From the NCBI GenBank assembly GCA_023334545.1, contig JAADVB010000101.1, positions 1 to 59,844 on the forward strand: 59,844 nucleotides of DNA, given 5' to 3'. The notes beneath the pieces are model-generated. The model did no database searches. It was not told the origin of the DNA and saw only the letters and a program-made list of their open reading frames with translations. Shown in pieces: positions 30,338 through 42,103 of this stretch (positions are counted from its first letter, which is position 1; every line of letters begins with the position of its first letter). The position numbers and the translations under genes are program-made. This stretch comes from Salisapilia sapeloensis. Lineage: Eukaryota; Oomycota; Peronosporomycetes; Peronosporales; Salisapiliaceae.

Positions 30338-31157
30338 TTAAAAGGGAAGGTTCATGGACTTGGTCATGTTGCTCCACCAGCTCTTCTTGGGCGGAGGACT
30401 CGGCTCGGCTTCATCTTCCGACGACGAGCTAGACGAGCTCGATGAGCTGGACGAACTGCTTTCGATATCCTCCCGTCCTTCCATATCGACTTGCGTCGCA
30501 CCGTCCCACGCGAGGAACTCACGCACCATGTCTGGCATCTCGGTCGGAATCGCGTCCGCACCTTCGACAGCTTGCCCGTCCTCTAGTTCCAAGTAGAGCT
30601 GCTTTCCAGAAATACGCTCACCACGCTCAGTCACGACGGCACGGCAAAGTCCTTCGGCAAAGATTTTCCCGGTCGTCGGGCATTGGAAATGATGGAGAAA
30701 GTAGATGTACTCTTCATCCCAGTACAAAATCCGCGTCTGGATCTCGTACGGACGGAATGGACGTACAGGGTATCGGTACCGAATGGATTGCTAGGCAGAT
30801 AAATTAGGTTGTATCAGGATAAAGATCTAGTAGACACAGTACCGATCGAACGTGGAACATGCGTCGCTTCTTGAGTGCTTTCCACAGCACACCCGAAGCT
30901 CTATAGATTACATGAGTATCCTATCGTTACCGGAAGTAGATTAACAGTACGTACGCAGCATAATGCCAACGAGCTAGCTCCATGCTCGAGAGATACGCGG
31001 CATTGTTCAGGTGGAGATTGACATCGCAGTCTAGAAACCCAGGACGTCCTTTCCAGACCGCGGGATAGCTCAACGCCATCCCGGGCTTCATCTTGGTTTT
31101 ATTCAGTGCCCGGTAGACACTTCCGGACGCGACATTCCACAAGGGACGGAGGACCAT
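30338..31157 (-). CDS. THEM6-like hotdog thioesterase-family protein with poly-Ser tail, three exons
   Basis: Exons (minus) are 31157-30955, 30900-30843 and 30790-30338, with introns of 54 and 52 nt; the product has 237 residues. The order is a hydrophobic N-terminal helix, RPGFLDCDVNLHLNNAAYL (the THEM6-type HxNNxxY motif), an ELARWHYA helix, PFRPYEIQTRILYWDEEYIYF and a final strand. A tail with 14 consecutive Ser followed by acidic and Pro-rich residues comes after, ending SMNLPF. THEM6 proteins belong to the 4-hydroxybenzoyl-CoA-thioesterase-like superfamily; the enzymatic substrate is unknown. A paralog lies at 44985-45599 without introns. The exon phases were confirmed by alignment to that paralog. 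Confidence 0.85.
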
Positions 31158-31237
31158 GATATCTGAATGAGATTAAGATGTGCTTGACGAACAAACAACG
31201 CCACTTTTTTCAATCTTGAAAAGTATTTATTGTATCT

Positions 31238-33976
31238 CTACTCTTCAAATGCAACCTTGTACACGTCGTCATAGTAATCGGCAAAGTGGACTTCCAGGTC
31301 TTCCCTCAAGTACTCTTCTAGCTCTTCATAATCATGCCGGTTGTCAATCGGTAGAATCAACGTCCGGACACCCGATCGCTTCGCTGCCATCGTCTTCTCC
31401 TTGATGCCACCCACTGGCAGCACTTTACCTACCAACGACACTTCGCCTGTCATGGCTAGATTCGGTTTCACGTTCCTATTCGCACAGCGTTAGATCCTTG
31501 TCGTACATTCAGATAGTAAAAGCATATACTTGTTCATGGCAAGTGAGAGGAGAGCTGTCACCATGGTGCATCCAGCCGACGGTCCGTCCTTCGGTGTCGC
31601 TCCTTCCGGCACATGTAGATGGATCTCAGACGTGTCAAAGAACTCGTTCTCTGGATCCACCTTGTTCAGCTTGTTGCGTGCATATGTATGTGCGATGCGA
31701 GTGCTTTCTTCCATGACAGAGCCCATCTGACCTGTCGTGACAAGCCCAGCGTTCTCTTTCTTCGTTGCCACTCGCGTCGTTTCAATGTACAGCGCAGAGC
31801 CACCCATGGCTGTCCATGCCAATCCCATGACGACACCTGGCATCAACGACTCGTACATGCGGTCGGACAAGAAAATTGGCTTGCCAACATACTTGTTTAA
31901 CGCCTCGGGTGTGATCTGGAAGTTCGTTTCGCTTGAACTCTGTCCTTGCATCTGCTCATACGACTCCACAACTTCCAACGCCACCTTCCGGAAGATCTTC
32001 TCGACGTGCTTTTCTAGATTTCGAACACCACTCTCGCGACAGTACTGCTTCACGAGCGTCAAGATCGCGTCATCCGTCAAGCCAATGTCTTCTGGCGTCT
32101 TGATCTCTTGCTCCTTATCGCTATGACTTAGTCCAGTCTTCTCCAACGCCTTGGGGACTAGATAGTTCTTTGCAATCTGCAATTTGTCCGGAGCGTCGTA
32201 CCCCGACAGTCGAACGACTTCCATTCGGTCTAACAACGGTCCAGGGATCGTGTCCGTCACATTGGCAGTGCAGACGAAGAGAACCTTGGACAAGTCCACC
32301 GGGACGTCCATGTAATGGTCGACAAAGCCAGAGTTCTGACCTGGATCCAACAGCTCCAACAAGGCAGACGCAGGGTCTCCCTGATGTCCACGACCAAGTT
32401 TATCGATCTCATCAATCAACACGAGAGGATTCTCGCTCTGCGTTGACTTGAGACACTGAATCACCTTTCCAGGCATCGCACCAACGTACGTGCGTCGATG
32501 TCCCTTGATCTCCGCGACATCGCTTAGGCCACCGACAGAGAAGCGGTAGAACTCGCGGTTCAAAGCGCGAGCGATTGACTGCCCAATGCTAGTCTTACCA
32601 ACACCAGGGGGACCGACGAAGCAAATGATCTTGCCTTGGACACTACCCTTGAGCTTCGAGACGGCAATGAACTCCAGAATGCGCTTCTTAATGTCTGCGA
32701 GACCGTAGTGGTCTTCATCTAGGATCTGTCGAGCTTTGGCTAGGTCAAAGTTCTCGTCCGTGGACTGACCCCAAGGCAAGGATGTGAGCCAATCGAGGTA
32801 GTTTCTCGTCACGTTAAACTCGGACGAGTTTTTCTCCAACGTCGACATCTTGTTCAGTTCGTCTTCAATGACTTCCGACACGTTTTGCGGGATACTACCT
32901 TCCTCAAATGCAGCAAGTTTATCTCTGTACTTGGAAATCATCGCGTCTTTATCATCTTTTTCCATCCCCAATTCCTTCTTAATCGCCTTGAGCTGTTCCA
33001 TCAAAAGATAGTTGCGCTGATTCTTACTCACTTTCTCTTCCACTTGTTCCTTGATCACTTGCTGCACTTTGCTTAATTCCATCTCTTTCGTAATGAGTTC
33101 CAATGCCTTTTGCAATCGCGTCTCGCAATTCATATCTTCCATCACTTGCTGTAGCTCATGCGCATCTGCCGTCGTGACGGAAGCTGCAAAGTCGGCGAGT
33201 TTAAATGGGTCGTGGATATCGATGCGTTGACTAAAGTATTGCATGTGCTCTTTGAAGAGCGGATTGAGCTTGACGATTTCACGCAAGGTCGCAACGATTT
33301 CATTCGAGTAAGCTCGAATGGTTTCGTTCTGAGGATCATACTCTTCGTTTTCCAATGGACTGATGTTCACACGTAGTGGGGCAGTCGCATCGTATACGTC
33401 ATCCACGCGAATACGACGTTGAGATACAAGCAGGACTTGCATCGATGTCGAATTAAACGGCAGGACATTGTCAATACGAGCATAACTACCGACGGAATGG
33501 ATATCATCTAAACTAGTAATCAAGTCCTCTTGACTAGCATGATTCGTTTCGCCAGACGTGCCATACAAAGCTTCACTAGCAGCTGATCCGTCTGCATTCT
33601 TCTTCAGGAACACACCAACGTAGCGTTGGCCGCTTTCACGCAGAGATGCCAAGGCCTTGGTGACTTCAGGATTCGTAATCGTCATGGGGAGCACGACACC
33701 AGGGAAGAACGGGCGGCGGTGAGACGGGATTGCAAGCACGTGAGGGTACGTGTGCAAGTCATCTCCTTCAGCACCAAGCGTCGCGACGGCGCTTTCAACG
33801 ACTTCGGCTGAATCTTCGTCGCCGCCGGAAGTAGAGGCCATCCAGCGTTTCGCAAAGGCTGGACGCGTATCCACTGGACGTACGAAATTAGTTTGTCGGT
33901 GCCATGCAAGGGGCGATGCAATACCCCGGACGGAGCGTTGGGCACCCCAACAGCGCTTGAGAGCTGCAGATGCCAT
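31238..33976 (-). CDS. LONP1: Mitochondrial Lon protease, two exons
   Basis: Exons (minus) are 33976-31530 and 31475-31238, with a 54-nt intron, giving 894 residues. An Arg/Ala-rich presequence suits mitochondrial import. The N-terminal LON substrate-binding domain and coiled coil ([14 protein letters not shown]) are followed by the AAA+ module: Walker [10 protein letters not shown] (K461) and Walker [11 protein letters not shown]. The C-terminal Ser-Lys peptidase has S800 in PKDGPSAG and K841 in PVGGIKEK. The intron falls between the two catalytic residues; without splicing the enzyme would lack its lysine. Lon degrades oxidised or unassembled matrix proteins and binds mitochondrial DNA. Confidence 0.95.
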
Positions 33977-34075
33977 ACGAAAGCTTAGCTAAAGAATGCT
34001 AAATGAACCAAATGACACACAAGTTTGGACAATTCGAGAATGGGGTTTGGATTACGTGATCACCAGCATTCCATC

Positions 34076-35976
34076 CTACGATCGGAACTGGTGCAAGACG
34101 CGATGAAGTTGGTCCATTTGCTGTCGATACCTGTCATTCTCTTGCTCTAGCTTTTGGTTCTGGTAGCGTAGACTCTTGACTTCCTTTACAAGGACCTTGC
34201 GTTGTGTCTACTTGGTAGTCATTAAGAAGTGGGTATGTGGAGGATATACGAATGGGATGTACGCGTAGTTGAACTTGCAGACTTTGCTTTTCATCTGCCA
34301 AGAGGCGCGCCATATCTTCAACAATCTATAAGCGGATGGTCAAGAGCCGTTATAAAACTGGTGGATAGATGTAGGTAGTACGATTTGCTTAGCAGCAGTA
34401 TCCTTCTTGATTTTCTCGACCTGGGATTCCGCTGTTTCCTTCTCACGCATCGTTTCTGCTAGAGTGTGTTCATATTCCTGTACTTTGGCATCGAGGAACC
34501 CGATGATTTCCCGATCCATCGTCACCTGTTCCTCTTTCTTGGCACTTTCATCCGTCGCATTCGATAATGCGTCTTCCAATTCCGACACTTTATCCATGAG
34601 AAAGTCTCGAACGTTTTCCGTTCCCTGCAGTCGTTCCATCACATCCTGTTTCTCAGCTTGTAGAACAGTCAATTGGGTCTATTTCCATGCATCAATACAA
34701 TATCTATAAATTAATTCTATCATCGAAAGCTACTTCGACAGATTTCAAGCGTTTCGACAAGTCATGGAAAACCTTGATGTCATCTGCACTCAGTCGCTTG
34801 ATCATTTGATCCAGCTTGGACTTCTACGACAAGCATTAGTTGGCGTCATGCGTCAATACATCCGAAGGAAATCAACCTGGGATTTCTGATTCTCAGACGA
34901 TAGAAACTTGGGACTTTTCCACTGAGTCCAGGACGAAGAGTTGGTGGATGACGGTGGCGAAGGTTTCGGCCGAACACTGGACGGCTTCGATGCCACCTCA
35001 TTCTTTCTTCGAGGCTTTGGGATCGTACCAAAGAGAACGTGTATGCGCACCATCATCGGTCGATTCGACATACTCATCGCATACACACTCTTCGCATCTA
35101 GAAATGAAAACACACGCATAAGCTCACGGTCGGTGAGACGAGGAAAACCTGTATCCGAGGTCTCCATGTAGCTACTATCATCTGTTCGAGACGTCTTCCG
35201 ATATTTTCGAAGACTACTCGTCTGTCCTTTTAACAACTGACGAATACTATTTTGTCGATGCAACTCTCGAATCTCGCGCTGGGCTTGTGCTAGCTCTCGA
35301 GACAATCGAGATGTCATTGCTAAACGTTCATTCGCCTGTGCTAACTCCTCTTCGACACTATGCCATATCGTTAAGTACGTCCCGAGAAATGGATGTGCAC
35401 ATGCATACTTTTGTTTATGAGATAATTCAGACACGACAGTTGATAGAGACTGCTGTAGTCGATCTGCCATTTCCTTCCCTTCTTGCTCCACTTTGGAAGC
35501 ATATTGGAAAGCCTAGATAGAGATCAGCGACGGTGATAAGGATGAGTACACACAAACTACCTTTTCCTGCGTCTGAAGCAGCTCGTCCACCCGTGCATCC
35601 TTTTGCTGCAATTCATTGTTTGTAGACGATAGTTCCTGCTTTAATGAAGCGACTTGGCGTTCGTATTCGCACACCTCGACGTCATAGACCATCTCATCAA
35701 GTGTCGCTCCTACCTACGATTCCATCAAAATCAAGACAATGCCAAGGAAATCCTACATGACACTAGTACCTCCTGATAAATATACCGAGTCTGTTCCAGT
35801 CTTGCTACCTCCTCCTGTAATGCATCTTGAATGCAAGCGTTCGTACGCTCGAGGACCATTTTCTCGCCTTCGACCTGGATGACGGTGTATCCCACAAAAG
35901 TTAGGCATTGATCCCCATAAATAAATACGCACAACACAAAAGTATCCTTCGAACGATCAACGCAACTTCTATTCAT
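34076..35976 (-). CDS. Coiled-coil protein with an internal F-box-like segment, eight exons
   Basis: Proposed exons (minus) are 35976-35929, 35874-35770, 35713-35561, 35512-34877, 34823-34734, 34678-34382, 34325-34275 and 34207-34076. Their introns are 54, 56, 48, 53, 55, 56 and 67 nt. All junctions are phase 0 and the product has 503 residues. Nearly all of it is heptad-rich coiled coil. An F-box-like helix pair (about 227-265, LTDRELMRVFSFLDAKSVY) and a Ser/Pro/Lys-rich linker break it. It may be a cytoskeletal, Golgi or SCF-linked coiled-coil protein; no exact family was recognised. The first exon is uncertain: its ATG overlaps the stop codon of the upstream gene, and translation could start at M40 (35859). 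Confidence 0.7.
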
Positions 35977-37089
35977 TCCGATGCATGCAACAAGTTCAGA
36001 TAGCCTTTTGGTAAATCAGATGGCATTGGAATACTCGAAGCTTCATCGCGACGTCGCTTGTGCAGCTTGGGAGTCGTACCCTTGGATTGCAAAGTCTGAA
36101 CGACTACTTGTCCATTTCTTCGGGGCGTTTTCTTATTTTCCGCAGCTAATCGTTTCAACGTGTTCATTTCCTTGGTTTTAGCTTGCGCTACTTGTTGCTT
36201 TAAAACTTCCTTTTCATGCACTAAAGCATTCCTTTTCTCCTTTTCCTTTAAACTCTGTTTTTCCATAGCAAGTTGCTCTCGTTGTAGCTTCTTCACTTGC
36301 CCTTCGTACTGTGCACATTCTCGTTGCATACTTTCGAGAAGCTGCTCTAGTGATGATTTTTGTTCTGATAAGACTGCATTTTCTCGACGAGCGGCTTGGC
36401 ATGCAGTTTGGTACCCACGTAATCGACGCATCCGAACTTCTAACTGGTGTCCTTCTTCGTCTAATTCACGAACTTTTCGACGCTCTTGGTCGAGATTTGA
36501 TTTAAGCTTTAGAAATATGAGTATGGTAGCGTAGGTATCAATCAATAAAAGGTACTTTCTTGGTGTTGGTGACGAGGTTGGATATGATACGATGGACTAA
36601 ATGGCTCGGCAGTGCTTCTAGCAATGCAGCTATGGATACATCAGTATGACATGCATGCTAGCTTGTATACAGAAAAAGTTACCTTCATGTGAAGGCTGCG
36701 AGTACACTGTATCCATACACACTGCCTGGAAGTTTTTCGTGATCACACGAAGACATCTACGCCGCCATTATCGTATCGATCAAAAACTGTATATGCATGC
36801 TACAGATCGTGCCATACGAATCGATAAGTGATGGGACTGGACGCTTCTTGCGAGATCGACTCGAATGAACGCTGTCGGTCGCTTCGACGCTAGAATCAGC
36901 CACAGCATCGATAGCTCGACATCGACGGGTGTGGATAGCCAATGACGATTGTCCGAATTGTTCGTGACAGTGAGGACAGGCCGATGTACGTGCAGTCGGT
37001 GCAAACGCAGCTAGAGGACCATTCCCAGCAAGTACATTCAACGCATCTCGATTCGCATCGTCCTCTTCCGGACGATCGATTCGATGCAT
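35973..37089 (-). CDS. C2HC zinc-finger protein with long coiled coil, four exons
   Basis: Exons (minus) are 37089-36818, 36756-36683, 36629-36556 and 36506-35973, with introns of 61, 53 and 49 nt; the product has 317 residues. A single C2HC finger, C38-x2-C41-x11-H53-x3-C57, lies near the N-terminus. A helical block (SCLRVITKNF, then LPSHLVHRIISNL) similar to the caps before LRR or F-box repeats is followed by a highly charged coiled coil from about residue 140. A basic region (HKRRRDE) lies just before the C-terminus. Splicing phases (2, 1, 0) are consistent throughout. I recognise no named family; a nucleic-acid- or ubiquitin-linked structural role is possible. Confidence 0.72.
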
Positions 37090-37210
37090 CGTCGCGCTTT
37101 GGTGGATTGTCGGATGTACCCATTCAGGATCGTTCGATCTTCAGGCGCCGTTGCACAAGATTGGTACAAATGAGACACATTTATCTCCAATCGTCATCTA
37201 ACGAGTGAGT
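37090..37210. promoter_or_regulatory. 121-bp divergent promoter
   Basis: Separates the ATG of the C2HC coiled-coil gene (minus) from that of the TPR-methyltransferase gene (plus). Both promoters must fit into, or overlap with, this short space or the adjoining coding DNA. No TATA element was seen. Confidence 0.4.
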
Positions 37211-38956
37211 ATGAGCTCTTACGTCGATCTGCGTCAGGATGGAAATACTTTCTACAAGAATGGCGAGTACGAACGAGCTCGCGAATGCTATACGAACGCC
37301 TTGGAACAGTTAGATATAGCAGAGTCCGATGACGGGAGCTTTAGATCACAATTACTCTCTAATCGAGCCCAAGCCCATCTCCAGGAACGCAATTATGCTG
37401 CTGCTTTGCAAGGTTTTTACACTTTATTCCACTATGTAGATGCCTGCATGTTAATGCAAAGTGTTAGATGCTCGTAAGGCTCTAGTACATGACTCCAATA
37501 ACGAGAAAGCTTGGATGCGACAAGTAGTAGCGTTGGAGAATCTAGAGCGCTTCGAGAGCGCTTTCGACATTGTGAACAAGCTTTTGGATACACCAGGCGC
37601 ATACCAGCAAAAGCCAGTCGCTTTCCAGTATTCTGTCACCGCAAGACGTCGACTAAAGCAAATCATTTCCAAAGACCAAGCTGCTGCCAGAAAGGAAGCC
37701 AAGCAGATTGGCGCTATGGTGCATGAACATCAACAACTGCGGATTAATTTCGGGTCCTACCTACGTGTATATATCCCATCTATCATATCATCCTCACTGA
37801 TACAATCACTAGATCCACATTCCCATCTCAGATCCCTTTAGAAACCACTATCAATGTCGTTGTGACCATTGGGAACGAATTTGGTCTTTTTGAACGGAAG
37901 CTGACGGCTGAAAGACCTCCTATCCAATTACAATGCTTCCTACGTAACAATACGGATCAACGGTACAAGCTGTATATTGGACAGGAAGGTAGTGATGAAG
38001 AGGATGGCGTTGCGTATGAAGATGGAAGACTAGTATTGAACGATCGCGGCAAGATTTCGTTCAAGATGAGTCTACAGGACTCATCTACAGAACCTATTGA
38101 CTATCAGCAGGGACTTTCACTCATGGTGACTGTCCATGACGATGCCAAGGATGCATGGAATTTATTTTCTGTTGTTTCACTGCCGTTTAATGTCGTCCCC
38201 TCCACGAGTGAATATGTGGATGATGCCCCAAACGACTTGGGAATCCACTGCTGTCGAGCTGTACAAGTCTCTGACGATGGTCAGGAAGTCTTGTTGGCCG
38301 AGTCGCCAGGTTCCTTAGGTATCTGTCGTTCGTAACTATATTGTCTCTAGTAGCTTACAGCATTTGTAGGCATTGGCGGGAAGCTATGGGATTCAAGTCT
38401 GGTCCTAACCAAGTATCTAAGTTGCCATCCGGAAATCGTACGCGGTCGTCGAGTGGTGGAGCTTGGGAGTGGCCTCGGCCTCGTTGGTATCTACTGTGGT
38501 CTTCTTGGCGCCAAGGCTACGCTCACGGACATTGAGGTGTATATATCCAAGCATTCTGGTCGTGTGCGACACGAAACTAACTTGTATGTCTATTAGGAAG
38601 TGGTTCCGCTTTTAAAATACAATTTGGCTGTCAATGAGGTGGAAAGCTGTAGCGCGACAACACATGCTTGGGGTAGCGAACTCAGCGAAGACTTGTCTGC
38701 AGCGGAAATTGTAGTCGCCTCTGATGTTGTCTACGACCCGTCTGGCTATGCTCCACTACTCGCGTCGTTGGATAGCTTGATGAAGACCGACATGACGGTG
38801 GCCTACTTAGCCCACAGGTCAAGGCATCCTATGGAGCATCAGTTTTTCACCCCGCTCCGTGAGGCCTTTGCAGTTGAAGAAATAAAATGGGAGGGTATGG
38901 CAGCTGCGAGCGTCTTAGATGATGTTAAGATCTTCCGCCTGCGCAAATGCAGGTAA
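37211..38956 (+). CDS. TPR protein fused to a METTL21-type lysine methyltransferase, five exons
   Basis: Exons are 37211-37412, 37462-37766, 37832-38318, 38370-38536 and 38597-38956. Their introns are 49, 65, 51 and 60 nt, and the product has 506 residues. The N-terminal third is a TPR array (GNTFYKNGEYERARECYTNAL, then KALVHDSNNEKAWMRQ). The middle (about 165-325) is beta-rich and unassigned. The C-terminal part is a seven-strand methyltransferase of the Methyltransf_16 family. It has the SAM motif VVELGSGLGLVG (E362-G366) and D430-Y433 (ASDVVYDP), matching the DxxY motif of METTL21/EEF1AKMT enzymes, which methylate lysines of chaperones and elongation factors. TPRs often bind Hsp70/Hsp90 C-termini, so a chaperone substrate is a reasonable guess. 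Confidence 0.85.
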
Positions 38957-40055
38957 TTCGCTAAGAGAGAAACAAAGCAGCCTCCTTCCCTTCTAAACAG
39001 TACAATGGCAACACATGCCAAAGTAGTTGCTGTTGTTGCATAGACTCTTGCATATTTAGCCTAAAGTTGATACACGACTACCCTCGGAACCTACTGGAGG
39101 TGGTATTAATCATTCTTGCGAAGATACTTTAGCATGAGGGCTGGTCAGGACTACTTGGTTTTCACTTCAAAGATACATCAAGACAAACATAAATCGAATG
39201 GATCTTGTGCCTAGTCATCGCGCCAATTTGTTCTTTATGAGCAATTGGAGATACACCTCCGTGCCACCATCTCCCCTCATCTGTATAAAAGTTTTGCGTC
39301 GAGTGTATGGGAAGGAATGTGACATCGAAAGTCTTGGGCAAATACGTTTTCACGGGGAGAGAAGTGTCCACTGTGTTTTTGTATCAAATTCATTGTGGAC
39401 GTTATCGTAGTCGTCTCGTATCGATAATAGAGCAGACAGCTTTGGTGCTTCTCGTACTTTTGCTCCTATATCACCACTATTCTCTCAACTATTCTCTCCG
39501 TTTCCGCTGCTAAGCTGTAACCTGGCCGAATGACCAAAGCAAACCGGTGTAGCACATCGAAGATAGTTCAAATCAACAACCAGTAAGATAGCTTGATCTC
39601 GGGAACTATTCTCCAATTGTGGACGCTGCGCCATTACAGAGAGGCTTAGCAGTCTCGAGACGTTGTCTGGGCTACAGACTCTCAGGAAATTTCATAGAAC
39701 GACTCCAGGGCGATGCTTGATACCTAACACAGTCGAGCTTTCTATGTAGATGCATCACAATTATAGCGCTCATGACCGGACATCACCAACGGCGTAGGTC
39801 CACTGATGATGTAGATGGATACAGAGCTAGTGCTCTCTTCATTCTATCATGATGAAATGGTCTGGATACGCTGAAAGACTTCCGTCGAATCGGGAAATAC
39901 ACGATTTGTTGGCGGTTACTGGTTCTCCGGCAGCATCTTTAGAAGCGAGGAAGACCCTCTGTTGACTTCACGCTAGTCATTAAAAATAGATAAAGTTGAT
40001 TCGGCTAGAGCGTTCGGTTCTATTGCGACAATCTCTTTGCTTCCAGATTAGCTGT
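38957..40055. other. Intergenic region
   Basis: About 1.1 kb without a supportable gene. Short frames at 39162-39513 on both strands are antisense to one another and show no protein pattern. No repeat, tRNA or mobile element was found. Confidence 0.45.
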
Positions 40056-40740
40056 TTACATACGTGTATTCACTCCTCCTTTGTCGCTAGCTTTGTCTTT
40101 ATCCATTTGGCCTAGATCCTCTAAATGTTGTGAGAATAAAGTTATGTTATCATTTGCTTGTAAAGACCCTTTGCCAGTATCAATAGGATAAATACAACGA
40201 GAAGCAAGATGTATTGGTGGAGCTGCAACCTCAAATACAGTGCCAAACGCTAGATGTCCATCCAAACGTATGATTTTATTTTGAAGAGCTCGAAAGCATC
40301 GCCATGGCTGTTGGAAAGAGAAATACACAGTTTAGCGTATAAACAATTTCTTTTAGTGTACTTTTGAGCGCATCACTTGCATGAATCTATCATTAGGGGA
40401 AATCAAAGGTAGAGATTTGGCGTGTAATGTTAAGTAGGTGATCGCTGCAAGATGGAGCAGGATTGAGCCCCAAGTGTCAATCCATTCCAAGCTAGAAAGT
40501 GAACAAATTCTGGTAGTTTCTTCTGTATTTTAGATTGAAATAATATCTTACCATTTGAAGAGTCGCTTCGCTGCTTGCGAATGTACGAAGGCACCTCCGA
40601 AGGTGGCTTGGATTTCTATGAAGCATGAGCAATGGTTGTGCGTAAAAGTTAGCGTGAGCAGAGACACACTTATAGCAGGGATTTTGTTACCTTTAAACCC
40701 TATCAAGAGGAAGCACGAAAAGAATGCAGCGCAGCAGCCG
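40056..40740 (-). CDS. Small membrane protein, at least four exons, 5' end unresolved
   Basis: Well-supported exons (minus) are 40615-40552, 40491-40362 and 40307-40056 (stop), with introns of 60 and 54 nt. The upstream exon ends at 40691 (donor GTAACA, 75-nt intron) and encodes a hydrophobic segment (CCAAFFSCFLLIGFK). The joined frame continues with TFGGAFVHSQAAKRLFKCL, a second hydrophobic helix (WGSILLHLAAITYLTLHA), and a C-terminal part ending in charged residues. No ATG could be placed upstream with certainty, so the true start lies at or beyond 40740. The family is not recognised. Consistent phases and consensus sites at three introns argue for a real gene. Confidence 0.5.
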
Positions 40741-41155
40741 GTGTGATTTAGCTTAGATTTTTGCCAGGCAAATACCTGGCGACTAGAAGAGCATTCGGAC
40801 GTAAATCAAGCTACATCATTGTAACTAGGTTCGGTACATCGCTTCGAGCACAGATGTAGCCATGCAGCACGAAAGAAACTGGTGCGAAATATTCCGTTCC
40901 ACCACATGTGCTCGCGTTTAAGTGAACTTTCATTGCTTCGCATGTTGTGCCGTCTCTATTCGCGTAGCTAAACAGCGTAATGGTAACAAAATTCGGCGAC
41001 AGTAGAGCCAGTAGGTTGCCACTTCACACTTCCCTTCCGTCGTCCCCTCTCGCTTCGCGGTGTATTCCGTACTGTATGCGAAAAGCCGTGGACTCCTTTT
41101 GAACTTGCCAACCTACACTTTCCAAATCAGATACTCGTAGCAGTGCCCAACGCGT
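40741..41155. other. Divergent spacer
   Basis: Should contain the missing 5' exon or exons of the minus-strand membrane protein gene and the upstream promoter region of the Myb gene. An ATG-led frame near 40906 on the minus strand could be the first exon, but its phase does not join with the next exon. Confidence 0.35.
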
Positions 41156-41162
41156 TCATTTC
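41156..41162 (+). promoter_or_regulatory. Initiator of the Myb-like gene
   Basis: TCATTTC fits YCAYTYY, and the T-rich GCTTTCG follows at 41164-41170 (FPR-like). The ATG is about 60 bp downstream, as with the other initiators noted in this window. Confidence 0.5.
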
Positions 41163-41220
41163 GGCTTTCGACCACGTCTCGCCAAGCCTCTACGATACCC
41201 ATTCAGCTTGTCAAATCGTC

Positions 41221-42103
41221 ATGGCAAGCGAGCTCGAGATGAAAGTCGAGCCGAAATCAGGCACACAGATCACTGACGAGAAAGACCTCGACCCGAAAGA
41301 TCTACTCGTGGTGCAGGATGGCAGCGTTCGCGTTGCAACCTCGATGACCCCTCAGTACGACGCGAATGGGGAGCTCATTACAGCTACCGGGACATGGACA
41401 AAGATCGAGTACGTTGTTAGCAAACTGTCGTGTCGAGTATTGAACCACTCACGAGCTATATGTAGGCATGAAAAGTTTTTAGAGGCCATGGACAAATTCC
41501 CGAGCGGTCCGTGGAAATCTATTGCGTCCCATGTTGGCACGCGAACCGTTCGACAGACACAGGTTTGTCTATTGTATCAATGCATTCATTCACAGTTTGT
41601 TAAATCCCCTCTAGACGCATGCGCAAAAGTATCGAGAAAAGATGGCCAGGCGATCGCGAGGTCTACGTAACCGCACGAACGGCATGCAAAGCTTAACGTC
41701 TCCTTCGGATACAACGACTTGTTCTAGCCATTCGACACCGAGAGATATTCTATTAGAGGATGCGACCACGGTGCATCGCAATCCTTTGTCATGCACAGGT
41801 GGGGACGACCGGCAGCAGTCACTAGTAGCAGCTATGATGCGGCTCTCGGCACCAATGCTTCCGACGGACATTACTCGGCACAGTCGGCATAGCGACGGCG
41901 ACCTCTCGCCTTGTTTCAACCAAGGCGCAGTTGTATCCACCGTTCCGTATACTCGTGGCGTCTCGACATCTGCACCAGCGGCACCTGCACCAAGTGATTC
42001 CTGCCAAGATTTTTCGGAGCCTGATTTTGAAGAATCGATGGACTTCCTCATGGATATCTATTCGAGCGACCCGGACAAACTTTCACTCTCCTCTTTGCCG
42101 TGA
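41221..42103 (+). CDS. Single-repeat Myb (SHAQKY-type) transcription factor, three exons
   Basis: Exons are 41221-41408, 41466-41562 and 41615-42103, with introns of 57 and 52 nt; the product has 257 residues. The Myb/SANT repeat is spread over all exons: GTWTKIEHEKFLEAMDKF, then PWKSIASHVGTRTVRQTQ, then THAQKYREKM, a variant of the SHAQKYF signature of 1R-Myb factors of plants, Dictyostelium and oomycetes. The C-terminal part is Ser/Thr-rich and ends in an acidic, hydrophobic stretch (EPDFEESMDFLMDIY) that could act in transcription activation. The frame is fully consistent across both junctions (phases 2 and 0). Oomycete Myb genes of this class are often stage-regulated; no such evidence is visible here. 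Confidence 0.9.
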
